23,763 nt of DNA from Bacillota bacterium. GTDB lineage: Bacteria > Bacillota > Clostridia > Christensenellales > Aristaeellaceae. The notes below the pieces were generated by a model. The model made no database searches, was not told where the DNA came from, and was given only the letters and a program-made list of their open reading frames with translations. The position numbers were made by a program, and so were the translations under genes. Every line of letters begins with the position of its first letter. Within the stretch, counting starts at the first letter, position 1. Shown piece after piece: positions 16,161 through 23,751 of this stretch. Location of the stretch: positions 1 through 23,763 of the forward strand of contig JAEZJP010000213.1 in NCBI GenBank assembly GCA_023415715.1, written 5' to 3'.

Positions 16161-16212
16161 GACGCACGCTCCTTTCCTTGATGGGGCATTCTATGCAGGA
16201 GGATATAAAACC

Positions 16213-16665
16213 ATGAACCTGCTGATAGACGCGGATGCCTGTCCCGTGACGGACATCGCATTAAGCATAGCCCATGCATTCCATGTGCCGGCCGTGCTGT
16301 TTTGTGACAGTGCCCATGAGTTTTCAAGGAAGGATGCGCAGGTGGTAACGGTGATGCGCGGGGCGGACAGCGTGGATTTTACGCTGGTCAACCGCGTGAA
16401 ACCGGGGGACATCGTCATTACCCAGGATTACGGGCTGGCTGCCATGTGCTTATCCCGCGGTGCATATGTCCTGCGCCAGGACGGGCTTATGTATACCGAA
16501 GAAAACATACTGCCGCTTCTCAATCAGCGCCACGAAGTCAAAAAGCGATTGCGTGCAGGCGGGCGGGTCAAGGGTCCAAGGAAACGGGACAGCGCGCAGG
16601 ATGAGGCCTTTGCGGCATCGCTGACTGCGCTTCTCAATGAAATTTCCCGTCCGCATTCAGGATGA
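16213..16665 (+). CDS. yaiI: YaiI/YqxD family protein (DUF188, UPF0178)
   Basis: A 150-residue protein with the family signature at the N-terminus (LLIDADACPV), then CDSAHEF, the block VNRVKPGDIVITQDYGLA, and a basic C-terminal region ending with RDSAQDEAFAASL. The fold is PIN-like, and DUF188 proteins have been suggested to act on nucleic acids, but function is unproven. The start at 16213 is set by AGGAGG at 16197-16202; the frame opens earlier at 16159 inside the divergent gene region. It is followed by the promoter and T-box of the aspS operon, and no clear terminator lies between. Confidence 0.92.
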   Translation: MNLLIDADACPVTDIALSIAHAFHVPAVLFCDSAHEFSRKDAQVVTVMRGADSVDFTLVNRVKPGDIVITQDYGLAAMCLSRGAYVLRQDGLMYTEENILPLLNQRHEVKKRLRAGGRVKGPRKRDSAQDEAFAASLTALLNEISRPHSG

Positions 16666-16713
16666 AACCTGGCATTTTTACTGTATTGCTGTTGTTTTTT
16701 GAAACACTTTCCG

Positions 16714-16742
16714 TTGACATAACCAAGGTTTGCGGGTATAAT
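16714..16742 (+). promoter_or_regulatory. Consensus sigma-A promoter of the aspS-gatAB operon
   Basis: TTGACA (16714-16719) and TATAAT (16737-16742) are separated by exactly 17 bases, matching consensus in all twelve positions. Transcription should start near 16750, just ahead of the T-box leader. Such a strong promoter fits an operon governed by antitermination downstream. Confidence 0.93.
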
Positions 16743-16749
16743 ACCTTCA

Positions 16750-17050
16750 AATCTTCATAGAAGCGCTTTTGCTTCATTGCGATGATAGGAAGAGTAGCCG
16801 GAATTTTTCCGTTCAAGAGAGCCGCCGTAAGGTGAGAGGGCAGCACGGAGCTTCCGGGGAAGAACAGCCTTGAGCAGCCAACCGAAAGGCATACGCCTAG
16901 TAGACTTGGACGGGACCGGCCCGTTTTCGCCGGAGGCAATCGCCGGTTTATCTTGGCTGTTGCTGTTGAGAGGGCCTTTGGCCCAGTGGGGTGGCACCGC
17001 GCAAGATCACGTCTTTCGTCCCGAGCAAGGGATTGAAAGGCGTTTTTTTA
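16750..17050 (+). promoter_or_regulatory. T-box leader controlling aspS/gatC-gatA-gatB
   Basis: The leader of about 300 bases carries the order of elements expected of a T-box: AGAGAGCC and GGTGAGA in stem I, TAGTAGAC, the stem III hairpin GACGGGACCGGCCCGTT, and the T-box core GTGGGGTGGCACCGCG at 16986-17001. The core is followed by a terminator (17010-17022 with 17029-17042) and seven T residues (17043-17049). Uncharged cognate tRNA would pair with the GGC ACC-type bulge and stem I and prevent termination. The specifier is not certain. AAC (Asn) at 16880-16882 is my best candidate from its place after the TTGAG element; GAC (Asp) occurs at 16903-16905 and 16909-16911. Confidence 0.93.
17010..17049 (+). 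terminator. T-box regulated intrinsic terminator
   Basis: CGTCTTTCGTCCC (17010-17022) pairs with GGGATTGAAAGGCG (17029-17042) and is followed by seven Ts. The 5' arm lies just after the T-box core, so the antiterminator and this stem are mutually exclusive, as in known T-box switches. Confidence 0.88.
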
Positions 17051-17094
17051 TACCCAAATAGTCTTCAGGTTCAAGCTGACGGGAGGAATTTCGA

Positions 17095-19173
17095 TTGAAG
17101 CGCACGCATTATTGTGGGTCTTTGCGGGATGAGCACATCGGGCTAAATGTGACTGCCGCGGGATGGGTGCTGAACAAGCGCGACATGGGCGGTGTTCTGT
17201 TCATTGATTTAAGAGACCGGGAAGGCGTTTTGCAGGTGGTGTTCGATGCAAGGAATGTAACGCCGGAACACTTCCAAATGGCGGAAGGTTTGCGCATGCA
17301 GTCGGTAATCACCGTTTCCGGCCCCATAAGGCTTCGGGACGCGGAAACAGTGAACCCGAAGATTGATACAGGCACGGTAGAGATGAAGGCGGAGTCGCTT
17401 ACGGTCCTCTCCGTGGCCAAGCCGCTGCCCTTCTCCCTGGAGGAGGATACAAAGGTGCGGGAAGAACTGCGCTTGCAGTACCGCTTCCTGGATATCCGCC
17501 GGCCGGCGATGCTGAATGCCCTGAAGCTGCGTAATCACGTGCAAAAAGCGGCGGAGGATTATCTGCATGATGATGGGTTTATACAGGTGGAAACACCCAT
17601 TCTCACCAAATCCACCCCGGAGGGTGCGCGGGATTACCTGGTGCCCAGCCGAGTGCATCCCGGAACGTTTTACGCGCTGCCCCAGAGCCCGCAAATTTTC
17701 AAGCAGCTTTTGATGGTAGGCGGCATCGACAAGTATTATCAGGTGGCAAGGTGCTTCCGGGACGAGGACTTACGGGCCGACCGGCAGCCGGAGTTTACCC
17801 AGGTGGACATGGAGATGTCCTTTGTGGACCAGGAGGATGTCCTTAAGCATCTTGTCAATCTTTTTACCTATGTCTTTAAAAACGTCATGGGCAGGGATTT
17901 GCCTCATCCCTTCCTTCGCATGACCTGGCAGGAGGCCATGGACCGCTACGGCTGCGACAAGCCGGACCTGCGTTTTCAAATGCCCATCGTGGACCTCACC
18001 GACCTTGCCAAAGCATGTTCCTTCTCCGTATTCCGGCAGGCAACAGAGAAGGGCGGACTTGTCAGGGCGATCAACTGCCGTGGCTGCGGGGAAATGTTTG
18101 CAAGAAGCACCATTGAGGAATTGACCGACAAGGCTGTTTCCCTGGGCGCAAAGGGCATGGCTTGGATTTTGATCCGGGAAAACGGGGAAATCAACTCCAT
18201 ACTGCAAAAGTACTTTACAAAGGCCGAATTTACTGCGCTGCTTGACCGCATGGATGCGGGGCCCGGCGACTTCATTCTCTTTTGCGCAGATAAATTTGAA
18301 ACAATCTGCCGCGTGCTTTGCGGGCTGCGCCTTATGGTAGGGGATTTGCTTAACCTGCGCCCGAAAGACGACTTCCAGTTCGTTCTGGTAACGGACTTCC
18401 CGGAGTTCGAGTATTCCTCGGAGGAAAACCGGTTCGTAGCCGCCCATCATCCATTCACCATGCCCTATGCGGAGGATATTCCCTACCTGACCAGCGATCC
18501 CGGCCGGGTGAGGGCCCAATCCTACGATGTGGTTTTGAACGGCGTGGAGCTGGGGAGCGGCTCCATTCGTATCCACCAAAGGGACATACAGGAGAAGATG
18601 TTTGAGGCACTGGGCTTTACCAAGGAAGAGTCTGAAAGGCGCTTCGGCTTTCTATTGAAAGCATTCCAGTACGGCACACCTCCCCACGGGGGATTTGCCT
18701 TTGGCCTTGACCGGCTGGTGATGCTGCTGCTGGGTGCCGATTCCCTGCGGGATGTAATCGCCTTCCCCAAAACGAAGGATGCCTCCTGTTTGATGACCCA
18801 GGCTCCGGACTATGTGGATCAGGCGCAACTGGATATTTTGAAGCTGGGCGTAAGTCAGGGCCAGGAAACCGCCCATAAGAACAAGGCCGCTGTGCCCCAA
18901 ATCCAGGTGGAGCAGGTGGCAGCCCTGGCCAAGCTGCATCTCACTCCCGTGGAACAATCGAGGATGGGCGGCGAGCTTCAGGCCATTATCGCCTTTGCCG
19001 ACCAATTATCGGAAGTGGACACGCAGGATGTGCCCATCACCGCCCACGTGGTACCGGTAAGCAATGTGTTCAGGGAGGATATCCCTTTCATGGAGTTTGA
19101 CCGTGACACGCTTTTGCAAAACGCTCCCACCCGGGACAGCGGCTTCATAACCGTTCCCCTGACGGTGGAGTGA
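17095..19173 (+). CDS. aspS/gatC: Aspartyl-tRNA synthetase fused to GatC
   Basis: A single 692-residue frame. Residues 1 to about 585 are a bacterial-type AspRS: OB-fold anticodon domain (WVLNKRDMGG, IDLRDREG), class II motif 2 region with FRDEDLRADRQPEF (221-234), GAD insertion at about 290-410, and motif 3 GGFAFGLDRL (about 532-541). After a short linker (LGVSQGQETAHKNKAAVPQ) residues 603-692 are a whole GatC: QVEQVAALAKLHLTPVE, IIAFADQLSEVDT, and VSNVFREDIP, with DTLLQNAPTRDSGFITVP. No stop or frameshift separates them, and no separate gatC lies between this gene and gatA. The start is TTG, with GGGAGGAA upstream. Met31 sits where discriminating AspRS usually has His, so I infer a non-discriminating enzyme that also makes Asp-tRNA(Asn) for the amidotransferase. 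Confidence 0.95.
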   Translation: MKRTHYCGSLRDEHIGLNVTAAGWVLNKRDMGGVLFIDLRDREGVLQVVFDARNVTPEHFQMAEGLRMQSVITVSGPIRLRDAETVNPKIDTGTVEMKAESLTVLSVAKPLPFSLEEDTKVREELRLQYRFLDIRRPAMLNALKLRNHVQKAAEDYLHDDGFIQVETPILTKSTPEGARDYLVPSRVHPGTFYALPQSPQIFKQLLMVGGIDKYYQVARCFRDEDLRADRQPEFTQVDMEMSFVDQEDVLKHLVNLFTYVFKNVMGRDLPHPFLRMTWQEAMDRYGCDKPDLRFQMPIVDLTDLAKACSFSVFRQATEKGGLVRAINCRGCGEMFARSTIEELTDKAVSLGAKGMAWILIRENGEINSILQKYFTKAEFTALLDRMDAGPGDFILFCADKFETICRVLCGLRLMVGDLLNLRPKDDFQFVLVTDFPEFEYSSEENRFVAAHHPFTMPYAEDIPYLTSDPGRVRAQSYDVVLNGVELGSGSIRIHQRDIQEKMFEALGFTKEESERRFGFLLKAFQYGTPPHGGFAFGLDRLVMLLLGADSLRDVIAFPKTKDASCLMTQAPDYVDQAQLDILKLGVSQGQETAHKNKAAVPQIQVEQVAALAKLHLTPVEQSRMGGELQAIIAFADQLSEVDTQDVPITAHVVPVSNVFREDIPFMEFDRDTLLQNAPTRDSGFITVPLTVE

Positions 19174-19183
19174 GGAGGCATAT

Positions 19184-20647
19184 ATGAGTGAAATCACGCG
19201 CCTGAGTGTATCGGAGCTGTCCGGACTGCTTCAATCAAAAGCCATATCCGCCAAGGAAACCGCACAGGCATATTTGGGCCGCATGGAAAAGGCTGAGCCG
19301 CAGATTGGCGCTTTCCTTACCGTAACGGAAGTGGAAGCGTTAAAAGCCGCAGAGGACATCGACCGCCGCCGTCTGAATGGAGAAAGCCTGCCTCCCCTTG
19401 CCGGCGTGCCTGTGGGCATCAAGGACAACATTTGCACCAAGGGCATCAAAACCACCTGCGCCAGCCGCATATTGAGCAATTTTGAACCCGCCTATGACGC
19501 CACCGCTTACCGGAAGATGAAGGATGCCGGGTGCGTGCTGCTTGGCAAAATGAACATGGATGAGTTCGCCATGGGTTCCAGCACGGAAAACTCCAGCGTC
19601 AAAGTCACCCGAAACCCCAGGGATTTGACCCGCGTGCCGGGCGGCTCCTCCGGCGGGGCCGCTGCGGCTGTGGCGGCTAATGAGGCAGCCTTTGCATTGG
19701 GCTCGGATACCGGCGGCTCCATCCGCCAGCCCGCTTCCTTCTGCGGCGTGGTGGGCATGAAGCCTACCTACGGCTCCGTGTCCAGGTTCGGCCTGATTGC
19801 ATTTGCCTCGTCGCTGGACCAGATCGGCCCGCTGACCAGGAATGTCGCAGATTCAGCGCTCGTGCTGAACGCGCTGTGCGGCCATGACGGCAAGGATTCC
19901 ACTTCTGTCGACCGGGATTACCCGGATTATACGTCCGAGATGCAAAAGGGCGTCAAAGGATTGCGCATTGCCATGCCCAGGGAATTTTTCGGGGAGGGCC
20001 TTCAAACCTCGGTGAAATCCGCGGTGGAAAAAGCGGCATCATGGTTTAGGTCCCAGGGTGCGGAGATCATTGACGTTTCGCTGCCTACGCTGAAATACGC
20101 GCTGCCAGCCTACTACGTCATATCCTCCGCCGAAGCTTCCTCCAACCTGGCCAGATTCGACGGGGTGCGCTACGGCCTCAGGGCCGAAGAATATGAGGAC
20201 CTGAACGACTTGTACGTAAAAACGCGAAGTCTGGGCTTCGGCCCGGAGGTGAAACGGCGGATCATGCTGGGCACCTTCGCCTTAAGCGCAGGATACTTTG
20301 ACGCCTACTACAAACAAGCGCTTAAGGTGCGCACCAAGATCATGGAGGAGTTCGGAAGCATATTTGCCTCCTGCCAGGCGGTGTTGTCTCCTGTAGCTCC
20401 GACCACCGCCTACAGGATCGGTGAAAAAACTCAAAACCCCCTGGAAATGTACCTGGGGGACATCTACACCGTGCCGGTCAGCATCGCTGGCCTGCCCGCC
20501 CTGTCCGTGCCCTGCGGGATGGACGGTGAAGGATTGCCCATCGGCATGCAGCTGACGGGCCGGCCTTTCTCCGAGCCTGCGCTGTACCGCATCGCCCATG
20601 CTTATGAGCAGGGAAACAAGCATGTTTTCGGGGAGGTGGCGCTGTGA
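19184..20647 (+). CDS. gatA: Asp/Glu-tRNA amidotransferase subunit A
   Basis: A 487-residue glutaminase subunit of GatCAB, which releases ammonia from Gln and feeds it to GatB. The amidase signature gives the Ser-Ser-Lys triad: K80 (PVGIKDN), S155 (PGGSSGG) and S179 (DTGGSIRQPA), each one residue beyond the S. aureus GatA numbering I remember (79, 154, 178). Length and ends are normal. It follows the aspS/gatC stop after 10 bases, with GGAGG overlapping the gap, and overlaps gatB. GatC normally clamps GatA, so here GatA would be recruited to the synthetase through the fused GatC domain. Confidence 0.97.
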   Translation: MSEITRLSVSELSGLLQSKAISAKETAQAYLGRMEKAEPQIGAFLTVTEVEALKAAEDIDRRRLNGESLPPLAGVPVGIKDNICTKGIKTTCASRILSNFEPAYDATAYRKMKDAGCVLLGKMNMDEFAMGSSTENSSVKVTRNPRDLTRVPGGSSGGAAAAVAANEAAFALGSDTGGSIRQPASFCGVVGMKPTYGSVSRFGLIAFASSLDQIGPLTRNVADSALVLNALCGHDGKDSTSVDRDYPDYTSEMQKGVKGLRIAMPREFFGEGLQTSVKSAVEKAASWFRSQGAEIIDVSLPTLKYALPAYYVISSAEASSNLARFDGVRYGLRAEEYEDLNDLYVKTRSLGFGPEVKRRIMLGTFALSAGYFDAYYKQALKVRTKIMEEFGSIFASCQAVLSPVAPTTAYRIGEKTQNPLEMYLGDIYTVPVSIAGLPALSVPCGMDGEGLPIGMQLTGRPFSEPALYRIAHAYEQGNKHVFGEVAL

Positions 20648-22074
20648 TGATGAAGGATTATGAAATGGTCATCGGCCTGGAAGTGCACGTAGAGCTGAAA
20701 ACGAAATCGAAGATATTCTGCTCCTGTCCCACGTCTTTCGGCGCGGAACCCAATACCCAGTGCTGCCCGGTGTGCATGGGCATGCCAGGCACGCTGCCGG
20801 TACTGAACGGAGAGGTGGTCCGCTTTGCTATCAAGGCAGGCCTGGCCACCAATTGCCAGATCGAGCCCTATTCCAAGCAGGACAGGAAAAACTACTTTTA
20901 CCCCGACCTGCCCAAGGCGTACCAAATCTCCCAGTACGATCTGCCGCTTTGCCACCACGGCCACCTGCTCATAGAGACCCCGGATGGGCAGAAGAAAATC
21001 GGCATCACCCGCATCCACATTGAGGAGGACGCTGGCAAGCTGATCCACGACGACAAGCGCGGGACACTGGTGGACTGCAACCGCTGCGGCGTGCCGCTGA
21101 TTGAAATCGTGTCCGAGCCGGACATCCGCTCCGCGAAGGAAGCCGCAGCCTATCTGCAAAAGCTTAAGGCCGTGATCTCCTACACCGGCATTTCCGACTG
21201 CAAAATGAACGAAGGTTCGCTGCGCTGCGATGTGAACCTGTCGGTTCGGAAAAAGGGCGATACCACCCTTGGCACAAGAACGGAAATGAAAAACCTAAAC
21301 TCCTTCCAGTCGGTTGCAAAAGCCATTGAGCAGGAGTATATCCGCCAGGTGGAAGCGGTCGAAAAGGGCGAAACAATCGTGCAGGAGACGCGGCGCTTTG
21401 ACCAGTTAACGGGCAAGACTTCCTCCATGCGATTGAAGGAAAACGCCAATGACTACCGCTATTTCCCCGATCCTGACCTGATGCCTATCGAAACCCCGCT
21501 GAACCGTATAGAGGAATTAAAGGCGGAAATACCCGCCCTTCCGGATGCGCGCAAGGCCGTTTATATGCGGGACTTTGGCCTGTCTGCCTATGCTGCGGAG
21601 CAGCTTACCGGGCAAAAGGAAATCGCCGATTATTTTGAAACGTCGGCGTCGCTTACCCATGCGCCCGTCACCCTGTGCAACCTGCTCATTACGGAGATTT
21701 TCCGCCTGCTGCCGCCGGAAAGCGTGGATATCCCCATTTCCCCTGCACACCTGGCAAGGCTGGCCGATCTGATTGATGAAGGGCAGCTCAACTCCTCTGC
21801 GGGGAAAAAGGTGCTTGCCCTTTTGTGGGAAAATGACCGGGACCCTGATGATATCGTAAGCGAGCAGGGGCTGTATCAATTAAGCGACGGCGGCGCCCTG
21901 CTGTCCGCCGTGAAGGAAGCGATCGCCCAAAACCCGAAGATGCTGGAGGGTTATAAAAAAGGGAAGACCAATATGTCCAGGGCACTGATGGGGCAGGCCA
22001 TGGCCATCACCCAAGGCAAGGCCAATCCTGTAAAGCTGCAGGAGCTTTTACAAACTGAATTGGACAAATCATGA
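20644..22074 (+). CDS. gatB: Asp/Glu-tRNA amidotransferase subunit B
   Basis: A 476-residue subunit that binds misacylated tRNA, phosphorylates the Asp or Glu side chain with ATP and amidates it. Seen are YEMVIGLEVHVEL at the start, the cysteine pairs CSC and CCPVCMGMPG (zinc site), YSKQDRKNYFYPDLPKAYQISQ split over the active-site region, and the C-terminal YqeY-like helical tail with KMLEGYKKGK and ALMGQAM, which contacts the tRNA. Start codons GTG 20644, ATG 20647 and ATG 20650 are in frame; GGAGGT at 20632-20637 suits the first two. The overlap with gatA indicates translational coupling. A terminator follows. Confidence 0.97.
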   Translation: MMMKDYEMVIGLEVHVELKTKSKIFCSCPTSFGAEPNTQCCPVCMGMPGTLPVLNGEVVRFAIKAGLATNCQIEPYSKQDRKNYFYPDLPKAYQISQYDLPLCHHGHLLIETPDGQKKIGITRIHIEEDAGKLIHDDKRGTLVDCNRCGVPLIEIVSEPDIRSAKEAAAYLQKLKAVISYTGISDCKMNEGSLRCDVNLSVRKKGDTTLGTRTEMKNLNSFQSVAKAIEQEYIRQVEAVEKGETIVQETRRFDQLTGKTSSMRLKENANDYRYFPDPDLMPIETPLNRIEELKAEIPALPDARKAVYMRDFGLSAYAAEQLTGQKEIADYFETSASLTHAPVTLCNLLITEIFRLLPPESVDIPISPAHLARLADLIDEGQLNSSAGKKVLALLWENDRDPDDIVSEQGLYQLSDGGALLSAVKEAIAQNPKMLEGYKKGKTNMSRALMGQAMAITQGKANPVKLQELLQTELDKS

Positions 22075-22111
22075 CTTAAGGACACAGCGAAGCAAGTTTT
22101 ACTAATCATTA

Positions 22112-22145
22112 CTGCCCATGGCAATGCCGTGGGCAGCTTGTTTTA
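22112..22145 (+). terminator. Terminator of the aspS-gatAB operon
   Basis: CTGCCCATGGC (22112-22122) pairs with GCCGTGGGCAG (22126-22136), one G-U pair and a three-base loop, followed by CTTGTTTTA. It lies 38 bases after the gatB stop. Confidence 0.78.
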
Positions 22146-22154
22146 TGGTATAAT
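22146..22154 (+). promoter_or_regulatory. Extended -10 promoter of apbE
   Basis: TGGTATAAT gives a consensus TATAAT at 22149-22154 with the TGn extension. No good -35 hexamer lies 16-18 bases upstream, because that space is taken by the terminator stem, so the extended -10 would have to carry recognition. Confidence 0.6.
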
Positions 22155-22186
22155 ACGAGGGATACTATCATGCCAAGGAGGCTCGC

Positions 22187-23263
22187 ATGAAAAAATTCCT
22201 GCGCACACTGCTTTCAGCCCTGCTCATCCCTGCATTTATCCTGTTCCCTGGCGCAAAGGCAGAGGAACCCAAGCGGTTCACCAACCACTTTTTCGATACG
22301 TTCGATACCATTGTAACTTTAATTGGCTACGCGCCGGATCAAGCGACGTTTGATAAAGAGTTCCAGATGGTGAAGGACCGCTTTGCCTACCTGAACAGCC
22401 TGTTTGATAGATATAATGCTTATGACGGCATCAACAACCTGTATATCGTCAACCAAAAGGCGGCGCTGACGCCTGTCAAGGTCGCCCCTGAGATGATGGA
22501 AGTGTTGGTCTATTGCCGGGATATGCAGAAAAAGTATCCCGGACGAAAGAATGTAGCCCTGGGAAGCGTGCTCAACATCTGGCACGATCACCGGGAAGCG
22601 GCGGAGGCCGATCCGCAAAATGCCACAGTCCCCACGCTGGAGGAATTGCAAAAAGCCGCCGCCCACACGAATATGGATGACGTGATCCTGGATGAGGAAA
22701 ACAGCACCGTATTTTTTAACGACCCGGAATTATCCCTGGACCTTGGCGCGGTAGCCAAGGGCTATGCGGCGGAATCGGCGTCTCAGCTTCTTTTAAAATC
22801 TCCCATGCCGTCCTTCGTTCTGAATGCGGGCGGCAATGTGCGGGCAGGTGAACCGCCTCTGGATGGACGGAAAGCCTGGGGCATAGGCATACAGAATCCC
22901 CTCTTTCCGTCCTACTCCGATGCTCCGCCGGTGGAAACACTGTTTCTGAGCAATATGAGCGTGGTCACCAGCGGCATTAATGAGCGGTATTTTGAAGTGG
23001 ATGGCGTGCGCTACCATCACATCATTGATCCGAAAACTTTGTTCCCCGGCCAGAATATGGCATCCGTAACCATCGTAACCAAGGATTCCTTTTTGGCGGA
23101 TTTCCTTTCCTTGACGTTGTTCCTGACACCCTACGAGGAGGGCCGGGCATTGATCGATTCCCTGCCAGATGTGGAGGCGCTGTGGGTACTGAATGATGGC
23201 ACCGTTCAGATGACGGAAGGCCTGAATGCCTTTGCCGCATCCAAGGGTGCCACGGCACAATAG
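22187..23263 (+). CDS. apbE: FAD:protein FMN transferase (ApbE), secreted
   Basis: A 358-residue Mg-dependent flavin transferase, which attaches FMN from FAD to a Thr or Ser of target proteins such as Rnf or Nqr subunits. Family blocks are DTIVTLIGY near the start, DLGAVAKGYAAE with the FAD-binding region, FVLNAGGNVRAGE, and the metal-site region YHHIIDPKTLFP with VVTSG before it. The N-terminus is a Sec signal (MKKFL, hydrophobic core, AKAEE) with no lipobox Cys, so it is released or retained otherwise, unlike many lipoprotein ApbEs. AAGGAGG precedes the ATG. No flavoprotein target gene is in this window. The MGMT-like gene follows after 25 bases. Confidence 0.94.
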   Translation: MKKFLRTLLSALLIPAFILFPGAKAEEPKRFTNHFFDTFDTIVTLIGYAPDQATFDKEFQMVKDRFAYLNSLFDRYNAYDGINNLYIVNQKAALTPVKVAPEMMEVLVYCRDMQKKYPGRKNVALGSVLNIWHDHREAAEADPQNATVPTLEELQKAAAHTNMDDVILDEENSTVFFNDPELSLDLGAVAKGYAAESASQLLLKSPMPSFVLNAGGNVRAGEPPLDGRKAWGIGIQNPLFPSYSDAPPVETLFLSNMSVVTSGINERYFEVDGVRYHHIIDPKTLFPGQNMASVTIVTKDSFLADFLSLTLFLTPYEEGRALIDSLPDVEALWVLNDGTVQMTEGLNAFAASKGATAQ

Positions 23264-23288
23264 GCCGTGCTCAAAAAAAGGAGAACAG

Positions 23289-23603
23289 ATGACGAAGGCA
23301 GAATTGTATGAGCGCATTTATCGTATAGCAGCCCTGATCCCGCCCGGCAAAGTAGCCACGTATGGCCAGCTGGCATTTTTGGCCGGCATTCCCCGGGGCG
23401 GACGGATGGCGGGCCAGGCTATGGCCCATGCAGCGGAAGGGCGCAACATACCCTGCCACCGGGTAGTCAACAGCGTGGGCCGCTGCGCGCCAGGATATAT
23501 AGAACAACGGGCCCTGCTTCAGGCGGAAGGTATATCCTTTTTGAAAGACGGACGGGTGGATATGAAGCGCCATATATGGAATCCGCAGGAAATGGCCCTT
23601 TGA
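23289..23603 (+). CDS. Small MGMT-like (alkyltransferase-like) protein
   Basis: A 104-residue protein containing only the DNA-binding, active-site domain of O6-alkylguanine-DNA alkyltransferase: IPPGKVATYGQLA, IPRGGRMAGQAM, and PCHRVVNSVGR. The Cys of PCHRV, the alkyl acceptor of true Ada/Ogt enzymes, is present; alkyltransferase-like proteins (ATL) usually have Trp there. The N-terminal Ada/Ogt RNase H-like lobe is absent. It may therefore be a minimal methyltransferase or a lesion-sensing protein. The start at 23289 has AAAGGAG upstream; the frame is open from 23226 inside apbE. Probably co-transcribed with apbE. Confidence 0.88.
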   Translation: MTKAELYERIYRIAALIPPGKVATYGQLAFLAGIPRGGRMAGQAMAHAAEGRNIPCHRVVNSVGRCAPGYIEQRALLQAEGISFLKDGRVDMKRHIWNPQEMAL

Positions 23604-23641
23604 ACCGCCAAAACCGGAAAAATACTTGATTCTATTGAAAA

Positions 23642-23719
23642 TATAATGGTTTTGCAACCAAAAGTTGCGCCTTTGAAAAGCAAAGTAGGTGGCGCAACCG
23701 GTGGGGAATCCGCTATACT
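23642..23719 (+). promoter_or_regulatory. Promoter-like and hairpin region before the last gene
   Basis: The 148 bases between the MGMT-like gene and the next start contain TATAAT at 23642-23647 and TATACT at 23714-23719, neither with a good -35. A small hairpin (GCAAC 23654-23658 with GTTGC 23664-23668) shares its 3' arm with a larger perfect stem (GTTGCGCC 23664-23671 with GGCGCAAC 23691-23698), so the two are mutually exclusive. A terminator for the apbE operon or a regulated leader are both possible. Confidence 0.35.
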
Positions 23720-23751
23720 TTGGCCGTACCAACAAGAAAGGATGCATCAAC

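Noticed and set aside
16870..17061. Small plus-strand frame inside the aspS leader
   Set aside because: It overlaps the T-box core and terminator, which explain the sequence; no ribosome binding site.
17770..18579. Long minus-strand frame of 269 codons within aspS
   Set aside because: Antisense shadow of a conserved synthetase; no domain or start signal.
20602..21159. Minus-strand frame across the gatA/gatB junction
   Set aside because: Antisense to two certain genes, and the His/Val-rich composition is typical of shadow frames.
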